Shown in pieces: positions 36,084 through 44,684 of a DNA stretch of 64,000 nt. The stretch lies in the NCBI RefSeq assembly GCF_002803065.1, contig NZ_NNBL01000029.1, forward strand, positions 24,132 through 88,131. Direction: 5' to 3'. The notes under the pieces were generated by a model. It was not told the origin of the DNA. It searched no databases and saw only the letters and a program-made list of their open reading frames with translations. Numbering within the stretch: the first letter of the stretch is position 1; every line of letters starts with the position of its first letter. Both the position numbers and the translations under genes were made by a program. The stretch is from Streptomyces sp. CB01635. GTDB lineage: Bacteria > Actinomycetota > Actinomycetes > Streptomycetales > Streptomycetaceae.

Positions 36084-36856
36084 GTCAGCAGCTCCGTGGT
36101 GGTCACCGCGGCCAGGCCGCGGCGGTCGAGGTCTTCCAGGAGGGCGGGGAGCGCAACGACCGTGTCCTTGTAACCGAAGTGCAGGCTCACGACCGAGCCT
36201 TCGCGGATCTCCGAGGTGACCTTCCGGGTCACCTCGGCGGCGCCCGGCGAGGTGTAGTCGAGGGAGTCGACGTCGTACGACAGGACGTGCGGGTAACCGG
36301 CCGTGCGGGCCAGGCTCTCGACGAGCGGGGTCGCCCGCTGGGTGCGCGAGGGCCGGAACCAGGTGCCGATGGAGCCGGTGAGGCGGCGGATGCGGTCGGC
36401 GCAGCCGGTGATCTCCGCGCGCGCCTCGGCCTCGGACATCGTGTTGATGTCGCGGTGGTTCAGCGTGTGGTTGCCCAGGTCGTGGCCGCCGTCGAGGATG
36501 CGCCGGGCCACTGCGGGGTGCTCGTCGAGCCAGGTGCCGACGGCCAGGACGGTCACCTTGGCGTGGCCCCGCTCGGCCTCCTTGAGGAGCGCGTACGCGA
36601 TGGCCGGGTCGCCCTGGCCGTGGAAGGTGAGGGCGACGCGGGGGCGGTCGCGGGGGCCGTGGTCGATCTGGGCGGGCTGCCCGGGGAAGCGGCGGGGGGC
36701 CGGGGCCGGCGGGGCGGCGCGGGCGGGGTGGGACGGGCTCGCGGAGTGCCCGGCGGCCACCGGGTCGCGGGCGGTGGTGGAGCAGCCGGTGGTGAGGGCG
36801 GCGGCGGTGAGTCCGGCGCCGAAGCGGAGGGCTGCGCGGCGGTCGGTCGAGGTCAC
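36080..36856 (-). CDS. Tat/lipoprotein polysaccharide deacetylase with altered motif 1
   Basis: The 258-residue protein has twin arginines (T-D-R-R-A-A-L-R-F), a hydrophobic run and the lipobox L-T-T-G-C, then a NodB domain. Motif 2 is intact (N-H-T-L-N-H, two metal-binding His) and V-S-L-H-F-G gives the motif 5 His, but motif 1, normally T-F-D-D-G, reads T-F-H-G-Q-G-D. The catalytic Asp pair is therefore missing or replaced by the later Asp. GTG at 36856 is used. It forms a translationally coupled operon with the propeller lipoprotein, which may present it to the cell wall. Confidence 0.83.
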   Translation of the reverse strand: MTSTDRRAALRFGAGLTAAALTTGCSTTARDPVAAGHSASPSHPARAAPPAPAPRRFPGQPAQIDHGPRDRPRVALTFHGQGDPAIAYALLKEAERGHAKVTVLAVGTWLDEHPAVARRILDGGHDLGNHTLNHRDINTMSEAEARAEITGCADRIRRLTGSIGTWFRPSRTQRATPLVESLARTAGYPHVLSYDVDSLDYTSPGAAEVTRKVTSEIREGSVVSLHFGYKDTVVALPALLEDLDRRGLAAVTTTELLT

Positions 36857-37056
36857 CGCCCCATTTAAGGTCAATAAGTGACAAGCGAGACTTATCGACC
36901 CGAGGGTCTTAATGAATACTGGATAGCGTCGTAAATAAATCTTCATTTACCAGGCTCGTGGCCCAGGTCACCGAGGATTCATTTGGCCTCACGGGCCGGG
37001 CTCTGCCATAGTCGGGAACACGACCCCCATTGACCCGGGCTCGGTCGTCGACAGCG
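36857..37056. other. AT-rich promoter region of the deacetylase operon
   Basis: Between 36857 and about 36955 the sequence is clearly AT-richer than anything else in the window (for example AAATAAATCTTCATTTACC). It must hold the promoter of the deacetylase-propeller operon on the minus strand; TTTACG-17-TTAAGA is one weak candidate. A plus-strand CATAGT -10-like box near 36989 may start a short transcript that runs into the hairpins at 37057-37139. Confidence 0.4.
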
Positions 37057-37139
37057 GCCGTGGATCACACCCCAACCATCCACGGCGCTCCACGAAAGCC
37101 CCCGCGGCGCCCCACAAGGCGAAAACGGGGGCTTTCGTG
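37057..37139. terminator. two tandem hairpins
   Basis: The first hairpin pairs GCCGTGGAT (37057-37065) with ATCCACGGC (37078-37086). The second pairs CACGAAAGCCCCCG (37091-37104) with CGGGGGCTTTCGTG (37126-37139), 14 perfect pairs around a 21-base loop. They lie 45 bp after the stop of the ATP-binding protein gene on the minus strand, which they may terminate. They could also close a small plus-strand RNA. Confidence 0.65.
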
Positions 37140-37183
37140 TACCCCCGGCGCCCCCGACATCCCCGCCGTCCCGGCACCGGCGC

Positions 37184-37687
37184 TCAGCGGTCGGCGACCC
37201 GCATCTCGAACCAGGTGGTCTTGCCGCGCGGCAGCAGATCCACGCCCCAGCGGTCGGAGAGCTTGTCGACCAGACAGAGTCCGCGCCCGGTGATGTCGAG
37301 CTCGTGGACGGGCATCAGACAGGGGAGCCCGCGCGAGGGATCACGCACCTCGACCCTGATCCAGCCACGCCTGCGGACCATCCGTAACCCGAAGATCCTG
37401 GCCCCCGTGTGCCGCACCGCGTTGCCGACGAGCTCGGAGACGAGCAGCACGACGTCCTCGGTCATCTTCGGGGAGAGTCCCCAGTGCCTCAGGACGACCA
37501 CCTGGGCGAGCCTGCGCGCGGTCGCCGCCGACTCGGGCCGCGACGGCAGCGGCACCTCCGCCTCGGCCGGATTCCCGAACAACTCCAGTGCTTTCAGAGC
37601 CCGTTCGTCCTCGACCGCAGGCGACCAGCGCGCCGCGGTCGCACTCCCGTGCCTCCGCGGCTGTTCGATACCCTCCAGCCCCGCCAT
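37184..37687 (-). CDS. ATP-binding protein of the RsbW/anti-sigma kinase type (HATPase_c_2)
   Basis: The 167-residue cytoplasmic protein has the GHKL N-box L-L-V-S-E-L-V-G-N-A-V-R-H-T and the G1 box L-D-I-T-G-R-G-L-C-L-V-D. This is the single-domain type that Streptomyces has in dozens of copies, some of which act as anti-sigma factors with STAS partners. No partner gene is adjacent, so the target is unknown. The ATG at 37687 is used. Confidence 0.85.
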   Translation of the reverse strand: MAGLEGIEQPRRHGSATAARWSPAVEDERALKALELFGNPAEAEVPLPSRPESAATARRLAQVVVLRHWGLSPKMTEDVVLLVSELVGNAVRHTGARIFGLRMVRRRGWIRVEVRDPSRGLPCLMPVHELDITGRGLCLVDKLSDRWGVDLLPRGKTTWFEMRVADR

Positions 37688-38015
37688 GCCCCCATCATGG
37701 CTGCCCAGAACGGGTTCCGGGGCCGTTCCTGCCGAATAAGCCCCCCGGAACCTTCCATTCCGGGGGGCTGGTTTGGCATATGACGCTGGCAGATAGACCC
37801 TTGTCGCATACCTGCTGAGCTGCGGCGATCGCGCGATTCGGCCCGATCGACGGCCTCGGCGGCCCGAACGTCCTTAAGGTTCTCTTAAGGCTGCGATAAA
37901 CCGCTCCAACGAGGGACAGCGGTGAGACGTCCCGTCAACTACAAGTGGATCAGGGGAAGTTGACACGGGCGTCTGTGCAGGGTCCTCGTGCCGGCGAACC
38001 GGCGAACCGGACCGC
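37688..38015. other. 328-bp non-coding region with a strong hairpin
   Basis: No gene is supported. The region contains the terminator-like hairpin at 37739-37769, a direct repeat CTTAAGG...CTTAAGG with 11-bp spacing near 37872-37890, and TTGACA-like boxes without a good partner. GGCGAACC occurs twice in tandem just after the enoyl-CoA hydratase stop. Confidence 0.5.
37739..37769. terminator. hairpin AGCCCCCCGGAA / TTCCGGGGGGCT
   Basis: A perfect 12-bp stem with a 7-base loop followed on the plus strand by GGTTTGG. It lies between two minus-strand genes, 50 bp upstream of the ATP-binding protein start, and probably insulates it from transcription coming from the enoyl-CoA hydratase gene. Confidence 0.7.
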
Positions 38016-38783
38016 CTAGAGGAACTTGGCCTTGCCCGGGCCCTCTTCGACGAAGCTCCGCATCCCGCGTTCGCGGTCCTCGGTGGCGAACAGGCCCGCG
38101 AACCAGTTCCGCTCGACCGCGAGACCGGTGTCGATGTCCGTCTCCAGGCCCACGTCGATGGACTCCTTCGCGGCGCGCAGCGCGAGCGCCGGCCCCTGCG
38201 CCAGCTTCGCGGCCCAGGCGTGCGCCTGCTCGTAGACCTCGGCGGCGGGCACGACGCGGTCCACCAGGCCGATGGCGAGGGCCTCTTCGGCCTTCACCTG
38301 GCGGCCGGTGAAGATGAGGTCCTTCGCCTTGGAGGGGCCGACCAGGCGCGCGAGGCGCTGCGTGCCGCCCGCGCCGGGGATCAGACCGAGCAGGATCTCG
38401 GGCTGGCCGAGCTTCGCGTTGTCCGCGGCGATGCGGAAGTCGGCGCACAGCGCGAGTTCGCAGCCGCCGCCGAGCGCGTAGCCGGTGACCGCTGCGACGA
38501 CCGGCTTGGGGATGCGCGCGACGGCAGTGAACGAGTCCTGCAGGGCGCGGGAGCGCACGATCATGGCCGCGTGGTCCATGGCCTGCATCTCTTTGATGTC
38601 CGCACCGGCGGCGAACGCCTTGTCGCTGCCACGGACGACCACGGCGCGTACGTCGTCGCGGCGCGAGGCCTCCTCGGCGAGCTCCTTGATGCGGTCCTGG
38701 GTGGCGATGTCCAGAGCGTTCATCGGCGGCCGGTCGAGCCGGATCGTGCCGACGCCTTCGGCGACTTCGAGGTAGGCAGTCAT
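38016..38783 (-). CDS. enoyl-CoA hydratase/isomerase family protein
   Basis: The 255-residue crotonase-fold protein has the oxyanion-hole sequence A-A-G-A-D-I-K-E-M and A-L-G-G-G-C-E-L-A-L, with both catalytic glutamates of true enoyl-CoA hydratases (in G-G-C-E-L and Q-P-E-I-L-L-G). It should hydrate trans-2-enoyl-CoA in beta-oxidation. The ATG at 38783 is used. Its neighbours are not lipid genes. Confidence 0.9.
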   Translation of the reverse strand: MTAYLEVAEGVGTIRLDRPPMNALDIATQDRIKELAEEASRRDDVRAVVVRGSDKAFAAGADIKEMQAMDHAAMIVRSRALQDSFTAVARIPKPVVAAVTGYALGGGCELALCADFRIAADNAKLGQPEILLGLIPGAGGTQRLARLVGPSKAKDLIFTGRQVKAEEALAIGLVDRVVPAAEVYEQAHAWAAKLAQGPALALRAAKESIDVGLETDIDTGLAVERNWFAGLFATEDRERGMRSFVEEGPGKAKFL

Positions 38784-38811
38784 GGACAGCAGGTTAGTGC
38801 GCGTTAACGGG

Positions 38812-38850
38812 AGAGGCCCGGTGCACTTGGTCACAGTGCGCCGGGCCTCT
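38812..38850 (-). terminator. terminator of L,D-transpeptidase 2 gene
   Basis: A 16-bp stem (AGAGGCCCGGTGCACT with AGTGCGCCGGGCCTCT, one G-T pair) and a 7-base loop lies 38 bp after the stop of the L,D-transpeptidase gene and upstream of the enoyl-CoA hydratase gene. Confidence 0.85.
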
Positions 38851-38887
38851 TCGCGTAGAGACAAAAGCAGTCAGGGACGGAAGGACG

Positions 38888-40090
38888 TCAGGCCTTCCAC
38901 TTGTCCCAGGACATGTTCCAGCCGTTGAAGCCGTTGTCCGGGGCCACCGTCCGGTCCTGCGAGTTCTTCACCTCGACGACGTCACCGATCATCGAGCTGT
39001 TGAAGAACCAGGCCGCCGGCACCTTGCTGTCGTAGCCGCCGCGCACGTCGCGCAGGCCCACACAGCCGTGGCTGGCGTTGTAGTTGCCGAAGGCGCCGCC
39101 GCCCCAGTAGTTGCCGTGGATGAACGTCCCGGACGTCGTCAGTCGCATGGCGTGCGGCACGTCCTTGATGTCGTACTCGCCGCCGTAGCCCACCGTTTCG
39201 CCGTTCATACGGGTCACCGTGAGCTTCTCGCTGATGACCATCTGGCCGTTCCACGTGGAGTAGCCCGGCTTGCCCGTGGTGACCGGGACCTTCTTGATGG
39301 TCTTGCCGTCACGCTTCACGGTCATCATGTGCGTCTTGGCGTCGACCGTGGAGACCTGACTGCGGCCGACCGTGAACTTCACGGTCTTGGCCTGCTTGCC
39401 GTAGACGCCCGGCCGGCCCTCGACGCCGTCGAGGTTGAGCTTGACGGTCACTTCGGTGCCCGCGGCCCAGTACTTCTCGGGGCGGAAGTCGAGGCGGTCG
39501 TTGCCGAACCAGTGACCCTCGACGGGCACGGACGGCTCCGTCTTGATCTCGATGGCCTTCTCCACGTCCTCCGGGTGCGTGATGCCCCGCGTGAAGTGGA
39601 CCGAGAACGGCATGCCGACGCCGACCTTCGAACCGTCCTCCGGCGTGAACTGGCCGACGAACGTGTTCTTCGGGACCAGCGTCGTGAACGCCACGTCCTT
39701 CGCGGACGCGCGGCCCTCGGAGTCCTTGGCGACCGCGTGGACCTTGTACTTGGTGGAGGCGGCCAGGTGATGTGCGGGCGTCCAACTGGCGCCGCCGTCC
39801 ACCATCTTGCCCTCGACCGGGTTGCCCTTGGTGTCGGCGACCTTCACCTCGGTCAGCTTGCCCTTGTCGGCGGTGATCCGGAGGTCTCCGCTGGTGGCCA
39901 CGCCGTCCGCGCCGTCCTTCGGGGCAATGGCGACGACGGCCTGGGACGGCTTGTTGGTGTCCGCCTCGCCCGAGTCGCCGCCCTTGCCGTCACTCCCCGA
40001 ACCGGAGCCGCCGCCCCCTCCGCCGCAAGCCGTGGCCAGCAGCAGAGCGGCCCCCAGCAGAGCCCCCGATATCGGTCGTCGCCCGTTCAC
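38888..40090 (-). CDS. lipoprotein L,D-transpeptidase (YkuD domain) 2
   Basis: The 400-residue protein has a lipoprotein signal ending L-A-T-A-C-G-G, a Gly/Ser linker, two Ig-like domains (about residues 50-260) and a YkuD domain with H-G-N-Y-W and the catalytic S-H-G-C-V-G-L, ending in W-N-M-S-W-D-K-W. It should form 3-3 crosslinks in peptidoglycan outside the membrane. It is a close paralogue of the gene directly upstream at 40316-41521, so the pair arose by duplication. Confidence 0.94.
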   Translation of the reverse strand: MNGRRPISGALLGAALLLATACGGGGGGSGSGSDGKGGDSGEADTNKPSQAVVAIAPKDGADGVATSGDLRITADKGKLTEVKVADTKGNPVEGKMVDGGASWTPAHHLAASTKYKVHAVAKDSEGRASAKDVAFTTLVPKNTFVGQFTPEDGSKVGVGMPFSVHFTRGITHPEDVEKAIEIKTEPSVPVEGHWFGNDRLDFRPEKYWAAGTEVTVKLNLDGVEGRPGVYGKQAKTVKFTVGRSQVSTVDAKTHMMTVKRDGKTIKKVPVTTGKPGYSTWNGQMVISEKLTVTRMNGETVGYGGEYDIKDVPHAMRLTTSGTFIHGNYWGGGAFGNYNASHGCVGLRDVRGGYDSKVPAAWFFNSSMIGDVVEVKNSQDRTVAPDNGFNGWNMSWDKWKA

Positions 40091-40232
40091 GATCTTGTCT
40101 CCCCTCGCGCAAGGCCGGTCAGGCCCCCACCCCAGCGCGTCCTAGCGCGCACTGCGACAGATAACCACACGACCTGCAGTTATGGATCCCCAGCTATGTC
40201 ACCGTTCAGTCCCAACTGGTCCGGCTCTGACG

Positions 40233-40280
40233 GAGCGTGAGACGGGGCGTGGGGTGAGGCGTGGGGCAGGGCGTGGGGCG
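40233..40280. repeat. four 12-bp G-rich units after L,D-transpeptidase 3 gene
   Basis: Units GAGCGTGAGACG, GGGCGTGGGGTG, AGGCGTGGGGCA and GGGCGTGGGGCG lie in tandem 36-83 bp beyond the stop of the gene on the minus strand, followed by GGCCGGCCGGCC. On the transcribed minus strand the RNA would be C-rich and poor in G, a composition that suits Rho loading. Confidence 0.7.
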
Positions 40281-40315
40281 GGGCAAGGGCCTGGCCGGCC
40301 GGCCGCGCGCGGGGC

Positions 40316-41521
40316 TCAGTGTGCGGCCGTGCCCGCCGTCCAGTTCTTCCAGGTCATGTTCCAGCCACTGAGGCCGTTGTCGGGAGCGACCACCTTGTCC
40401 TTGCTGTTGACCACCTCGATGACGTCGCCGACGAGGCTGTGGTCGAAGAACCACCCCGCGGGCGAATCCGAGCTGCCGCCCCTCTCATCGGCCAGCCCGA
40501 TGCAGCCGTGGCTGATGTTGCGGTTACCGAAGGCGTCCGACGTCCAGTAGTTGCCGTGCAGGAACGTTCCGGATGACGTGAGCCGGATGGCGTGCGGCAC
40601 GTCGGGGACGTTGTACTCGCCGCCGAACCCGACGGTGCGGCTGTCCATCCGGGTCATCTCGAACATCTCGCTGATGACCATCTTCCCGTTGTACGTGGGA
40701 GTCTTGGCCGCCCCGGCGGTGATGGGGATGGTCTCGGCGGGTTCGCCTTCGCGGCGCACCTCCATGGTGTCCTCGTCCGCGTCCACCAGGCTGACCTGGC
40801 TGCGACCGATGGTGAAGGCCATCTTCTTGTGCTGCACGCCGTACACACCGGGGGCCGACTGCACGTCGCGCAGCCCCAGGTCGACGGTGACCTCCGTGCC
40901 CGGCTTCCAGTAGTCGCGCGGCCGGAAGTCGAGGCGGGACTTGCCGAACCAGTGCGGGGCGACCTCCACGGCGGGCTTCGTCGTGATGTGGATGGCGCGT
41001 TCGACGGCGGCCCGGTTCTGGATGTCCCTGTTGAACACGAGCGAAACGATCATGCCGGTGCCGACGGTGGACCGGTCCTCCGGCGTGACGTAGCCGACGA
41101 ACCGCTTGGCGGGGACGGACGTCGTGAAGGTGGTGTGGCGGGCGGTGCGGTGACCGTCCTCGTCGCGCGCGACCACGTCCACGGTGTACTTGGCGGCGAG
41201 GGAGAGCCGCCGTTCGCCGGTCGGCCGCCATCGCGCGCCGTGTTCGTCGATCCGGCCCTGGACCGGGACCTCCTCTCCGTCCTGGAGCTTCACGACCTTG
41301 ACCGATTGCAGGCGCCCGTCCGGCACCTTCACCTCGATCGTCCGGTCGGCCGGTACGTTCTTGGTCCCGTTGGCCGGGACGACCTCGATCGCATCTTCGG
41401 GGGAGCGCGACTTGCCGAGCAGATCTTCCGCGGCGGTGCATCCGGTGACTCCGGTCAGCACCACCGCCCAGGTCAGTACGGCGGCCAGCGTGGCCCCTGC
41501 GTTTCTCACAGTTGTTCTCAC
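40316..41521 (-). CDS. lipoprotein L,D-transpeptidase (YkuD domain) 3
   Basis: The 401-residue protein has a signal ending G-V-T-G-C-T, two Ig-like domains and a YkuD domain with L-H-G-N-Y-W and catalytic N-I-S-H-G-C-I-G-L, ending W-N-M-T-W-K-N-W. It matches the gene at 38888-40090 along its whole length and has the same role. The start codon is GTG at 41521; a GTG four codons later is an alternative. It is divergent from glgX. Confidence 0.94.
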   Translation of the reverse strand: MRTTVRNAGATLAAVLTWAVVLTGVTGCTAAEDLLGKSRSPEDAIEVVPANGTKNVPADRTIEVKVPDGRLQSVKVVKLQDGEEVPVQGRIDEHGARWRPTGERRLSLAAKYTVDVVARDEDGHRTARHTTFTTSVPAKRFVGYVTPEDRSTVGTGMIVSLVFNRDIQNRAAVERAIHITTKPAVEVAPHWFGKSRLDFRPRDYWKPGTEVTVDLGLRDVQSAPGVYGVQHKKMAFTIGRSQVSLVDADEDTMEVRREGEPAETIPITAGAAKTPTYNGKMVISEMFEMTRMDSRTVGFGGEYNVPDVPHAIRLTSSGTFLHGNYWTSDAFGNRNISHGCIGLADERGGSSDSPAGWFFDHSLVGDVIEVVNSKDKVVAPDNGLSGWNMTWKNWTAGTAAH

Positions 41522-41683
41522 ACCCGATCAACGACCGTCACCCCGCCGGGGAAACGTGAGTGCGACCCAAGCTCTGGGCAGAACACTGGGGAGGACGACG
41601 CGACGGGGAGCCGCGGCCGGGACGCCGCACGCCCTTCCCCTGCCGGTGGCGCCGGCCCGACCGAGCCGCGGGAGGCATGACAG

Positions 41684-43981
41684 GTGGCGAGCGCACCCGA
41701 GCAGGAGGCACCACAGGATGCCCTGGTGGAACGGCCCGCGGGGCTTCCGCAGGCGCGCTCCGCACCCGGAAGGAAGGGCCGCCGCACGAGAGAGCGGCCG
41801 CCGCCCGTCGAACCGGTCCGGCCGGGCGCCCCGACCCCGCTTGGCGCGCGCTTCCGGGTCGGGCCCGACGGCACGGCGGGCACCAACTTCGCGCTCTGGG
41901 CGGGCGGTGCGGAGTCGGTCGACCTCTGTCTCTTCGACGAGGCGGGCCGCGAGCGGCGCGCCCCGCTGACCGAGCTGACGCACGAGATCTGGCACGGCTT
42001 CGTACCGGACGTGCTGCCGGGACAGCGGTACGGATTCCGGGTGCACGGCCGCTGGGACCCGTGGACCGGCGCCCGCTGGAACCCGGCGAAGCTGCTCCTC
42101 GACCCGTATGCGCGCGCCGTGGACGGCGACTTCGGGCTGCCGCCGGAGGTCTACGGACATGTGCGCGACTGGCCCGAGCAGCATGTGGCCGACACCGTGC
42201 GCGACGACCGGGACTCGGCGCCGTACGTCCCCAAGGGGGTGGTCGTCCACGACGACGCGCCCGACGACGAGTGGGCGGACGACCGCCGTCCGAAGACGCC
42301 GTGGGCGGACTCGGTGATCTACGAGCTGCATGTGAAGGGGTTCACCGAGCTGCATCCGGGGATCCCGGAAGAGCTTCGGGGGACGTACGCGGGGCTGGCG
42401 CATCCCGCGGCGGTGGAGCACCTGGTGAAGCTGGGGGTGACGGCGGTCGAGCTGCTTCCCGTGCACCAGTTCGCCCACGAGGACCACCTGCTGCGACGGG
42501 GGCTGCGCAACTACTGGGGCTACAACTCGATCGGCTACTTCGCCCCGCACGCGGCGTACGCGGCGTCCGGGACGGGCGGGCAGCAGGTCGGCGAGTTCAG
42601 GCGGATGGTGCGGGCGCTGCACGAGGCCGGTATCGAGGTCATCCTCGACGTGGTCTACAACCACACGGCGGAGGCCGGCGAGCTCGGCCCGACGCTGTCT
42701 CTGAAGGGCATCGACAACCGCGGCTACTACCGCCTCCAGGACGACGCGCGCCGGTACGCGGACTACACGGGCTGCGGCAACACCCTGCACGTCGTGCAGC
42801 CGCACGTGCTGCGCCTGCTCACCGACTCCCTGCGCTACTGGGTGACGGAGATGGGTGTGGACGGCTTCCGCTTCGACCTGGCGGCGGCGCTCGCCCGCTC
42901 GATGCACGACGTGGACATGCTGTCGCCGTTCCTCGCGGTGATCGCGCAGGACCCGGTCCTGCGGCGGGTGAAGCTGATCGCGGAGCCGTGGGACGTGGGC
43001 TCGGGCGGCTACCAGGTCGGCGCCTTCCCGCCCCTGTGGACGGAGTGGAACGACCGCTACCGCAATGCCGTACGGGACTTCTGGCGCGGCGCCCTGCCCG
43101 ATGTGCGTGACCTGGGCTACCGGCTGTCCGGGTCGAGCGACCTGTACGCGTGGGGCGGGCGGCGCCCGTACGCGTCGGTCAACTTCGTCACCGCCCACGA
43201 CGGGTTCACCCTGCGCGACCTGGTGTCGTACGGCCGCAAGCACAACGAGGCCAACGGCGAGGGCAATCGCGACGGCACCGATGACAACCGTGCCTGGAAC
43301 TGCGGCGCGGAGGGTGAGACATCGGACGAGGACGTACTCGCCCTGCGCAGACGGCAGTTGAGGAATCTGCTGACGACGCTGCTGCTGTCCACCGGGGTGC
43401 CGATGCTCGTCGCCGGTGACGAGCTGGGGCGCACGCAGCGCGGCAACAACAACGCGTACTGCCAGGACAACGAGATCAGCTGGGTGGACTGGTCGCTCCT
43501 CGAAGAGCCGGGCTGGCGGTCCCTGTTCGACCTCACCTCACGGCTCATCGCGCTGCGGCACGCGCATCCGGTGCTGCGGCGGCGCGCGTTCTTCTCCGGG
43601 CGCGCGCACTCGGCGGACGGGCTGCGGGACCTCGCGTGGTTCACGGCCCGCGGCACGGAGATGACGGAGCGGGACTGGTACGCGCCGGCGGCGACGCTCG
43701 GGATGTACCTCTCCGGGCGCGACATCCCGGGCCGCGACGCGCTGGGCGCCCCAGTGACGGACGACAGTTTCCTCGCGGTCCTGCACGCCGGGGACGGCCC
43801 GGAGAGCTATGTCCTGCCCGGCGAGCCGTGGGCACGTACGTACGAGGTCGTGGTGGACACGTCGCTGGAGGGGCAGGAGGAGGCGCCGGCGGTGACGCAC
43901 CCGGCGGGGGCGGTGATCACCGTGCCGGGGCGGACGGTGCTGCTGCTGCGGGTGCGCCCCTGGGACAACGGGGAGGTGTAG
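41684..43981 (+). CDS. glgX: glycogen debranching enzyme GlgX
   Basis: GlgX hydrolyses the alpha-1,6 branches of phosphorylase-limit glycogen in the cytoplasm. The 765-residue protein has an N-terminal Pro/Arg-rich extension, a CBM48 domain and a GH13 catalytic domain with nucleophile D-G-F-R-F-D (D398), acid/base L-I-A-E-P-W-D (E434) and T-A-H-D-G-F (D506). GGGAGG precedes the GTG at 41684. GlgP, GlgE and TreS are encoded about 13-20 kb further on. Confidence 0.95.
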   Translation: MASAPEQEAPQDALVERPAGLPQARSAPGRKGRRTRERPPPVEPVRPGAPTPLGARFRVGPDGTAGTNFALWAGGAESVDLCLFDEAGRERRAPLTELTHEIWHGFVPDVLPGQRYGFRVHGRWDPWTGARWNPAKLLLDPYARAVDGDFGLPPEVYGHVRDWPEQHVADTVRDDRDSAPYVPKGVVVHDDAPDDEWADDRRPKTPWADSVIYELHVKGFTELHPGIPEELRGTYAGLAHPAAVEHLVKLGVTAVELLPVHQFAHEDHLLRRGLRNYWGYNSIGYFAPHAAYAASGTGGQQVGEFRRMVRALHEAGIEVILDVVYNHTAEAGELGPTLSLKGIDNRGYYRLQDDARRYADYTGCGNTLHVVQPHVLRLLTDSLRYWVTEMGVDGFRFDLAAALARSMHDVDMLSPFLAVIAQDPVLRRVKLIAEPWDVGSGGYQVGAFPPLWTEWNDRYRNAVRDFWRGALPDVRDLGYRLSGSSDLYAWGGRRPYASVNFVTAHDGFTLRDLVSYGRKHNEANGEGNRDGTDDNRAWNCGAEGETSDEDVLALRRRQLRNLLTTLLLSTGVPMLVAGDELGRTQRGNNNAYCQDNEISWVDWSLLEEPGWRSLFDLTSRLIALRHAHPVLRRRAFFSGRAHSADGLRDLAWFTARGTEMTERDWYAPAATLGMYLSGRDIPGRDALGAPVTDDSFLAVLHAGDGPESYVLPGEPWARTYEVVVDTSLEGQEEAPAVTHPAGAVITVPGRTVLLLRVRPWDNGEV

Positions 43982-43988
43982 AGCCGCC

Positions 43989-44040
43989 AGGGGGTGTCCG
44001 GCGGGTCAGGGTCGGACAGGTCACGATCCGCCGGACCCCC
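43989..44040. terminator. bidirectional terminator between glgX and response regulator gene
   Basis: GGGGGTGTCCGGCGG near 43990-44004 pairs with CCGCCGGACCCCC at 44028-44040 with a two-base bulge. It spans the gap between the convergent stops and includes part of the regulator stop codon. Confidence 0.8.
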
Positions 44041-44684
44041 TAGCCGAGGATCTTCCGGTCGTACGCCACGGCGACCGCCGCCGCGCGGTCCTTCACGCCC
44101 AACTTGCCGTAGACGTGGGTGAGGTGGGTCTTCACGGTCGCCTCGCTGATGAACAGGACGCGGGCGATCTCCTTGTTCGACGTCCCCTTGGCGACCAGGG
44201 CGAGGACCTCGCGCTCGCGGGCCGAGAGGGGTTCGTCGGCCGGGGCGGCCGGGGTGCGCACCGCGGTGACCAGGCGGGAGGCGACCGCCGGGGACAGCAC
44301 GGTGCGGCCGTCGGCGGCGGCGCGCACCGCCGTGAACAGCTCCTCGCGCGGGGCGTCCTTGAGCAGGTAGCCGGTCGCGCCCGCCTCGATCGCGGGCAGC
44401 GTGTCCGAGTCCGTGTCGTACGTGGTGAGGACGAGGACGCGGGAGCGGGCGCCCCGGCGGGTGAGTTCCTTGATGGCGTCCACCCCGTTCCCGCCGGGCA
44501 TGCGCAGGTCCATGAGGACGACGTCCGGGTCGAGGCGGGCGGCGAGTTCCACGGCCTCGACGCCGTTCGACGCCTCGCCGAGGACCGTGAAGTCGTCGGC
44601 CGACTCGAACATGCCGCGCAGGCCGTCCCGTACGACGGGGTGGTCGTCGACGATCAGCAGAGAGATGACGCAGTCACTGGTCAT
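44040..44684 (-). CDS. NarL/LuxR-family response regulator
   Basis: The 214-residue protein has a receiver domain with I-V-D-D-H-P near the start and the phosphorylation Asp in V-L-M-D-L-R-M-P, and a LuxR-type DNA-binding domain (L-S-A-R-E-R-E-V-L-A-L-V-A-K-G-T-S-N-K-E-I-A). Its ATG lies 11 bp inside the end of the kinase gene, so it is the cognate regulator. It probably controls the ABC-2 exporter genes upstream in the same operon. Confidence 0.94.
   Translation of the reverse strand: MTSDCVISLLIVDDHPVVRDGLRGMFESADDFTVLGEASNGVEAVELAARLDPDVVLMDLRMPGGNGVDAIKELTRRGARSRVLVLTTYDTDSDTLPAIEAGATGYLLKDAPREELFTAVRAAADGRTVLSPAVASRLVTAVRTPAAPADEPLSAREREVLALVAKGTSNKEIARVLFISEATVKTHLTHVYGKLGVKDRAAAVAVAYDRKILG

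Noticed and set aside
37057..37139. tRNA-like cloverleaf
   Set aside because: The hairpins do not form acceptor, anticodon and T arms with conserved tRNA bases, and no T-loop sequence was found.
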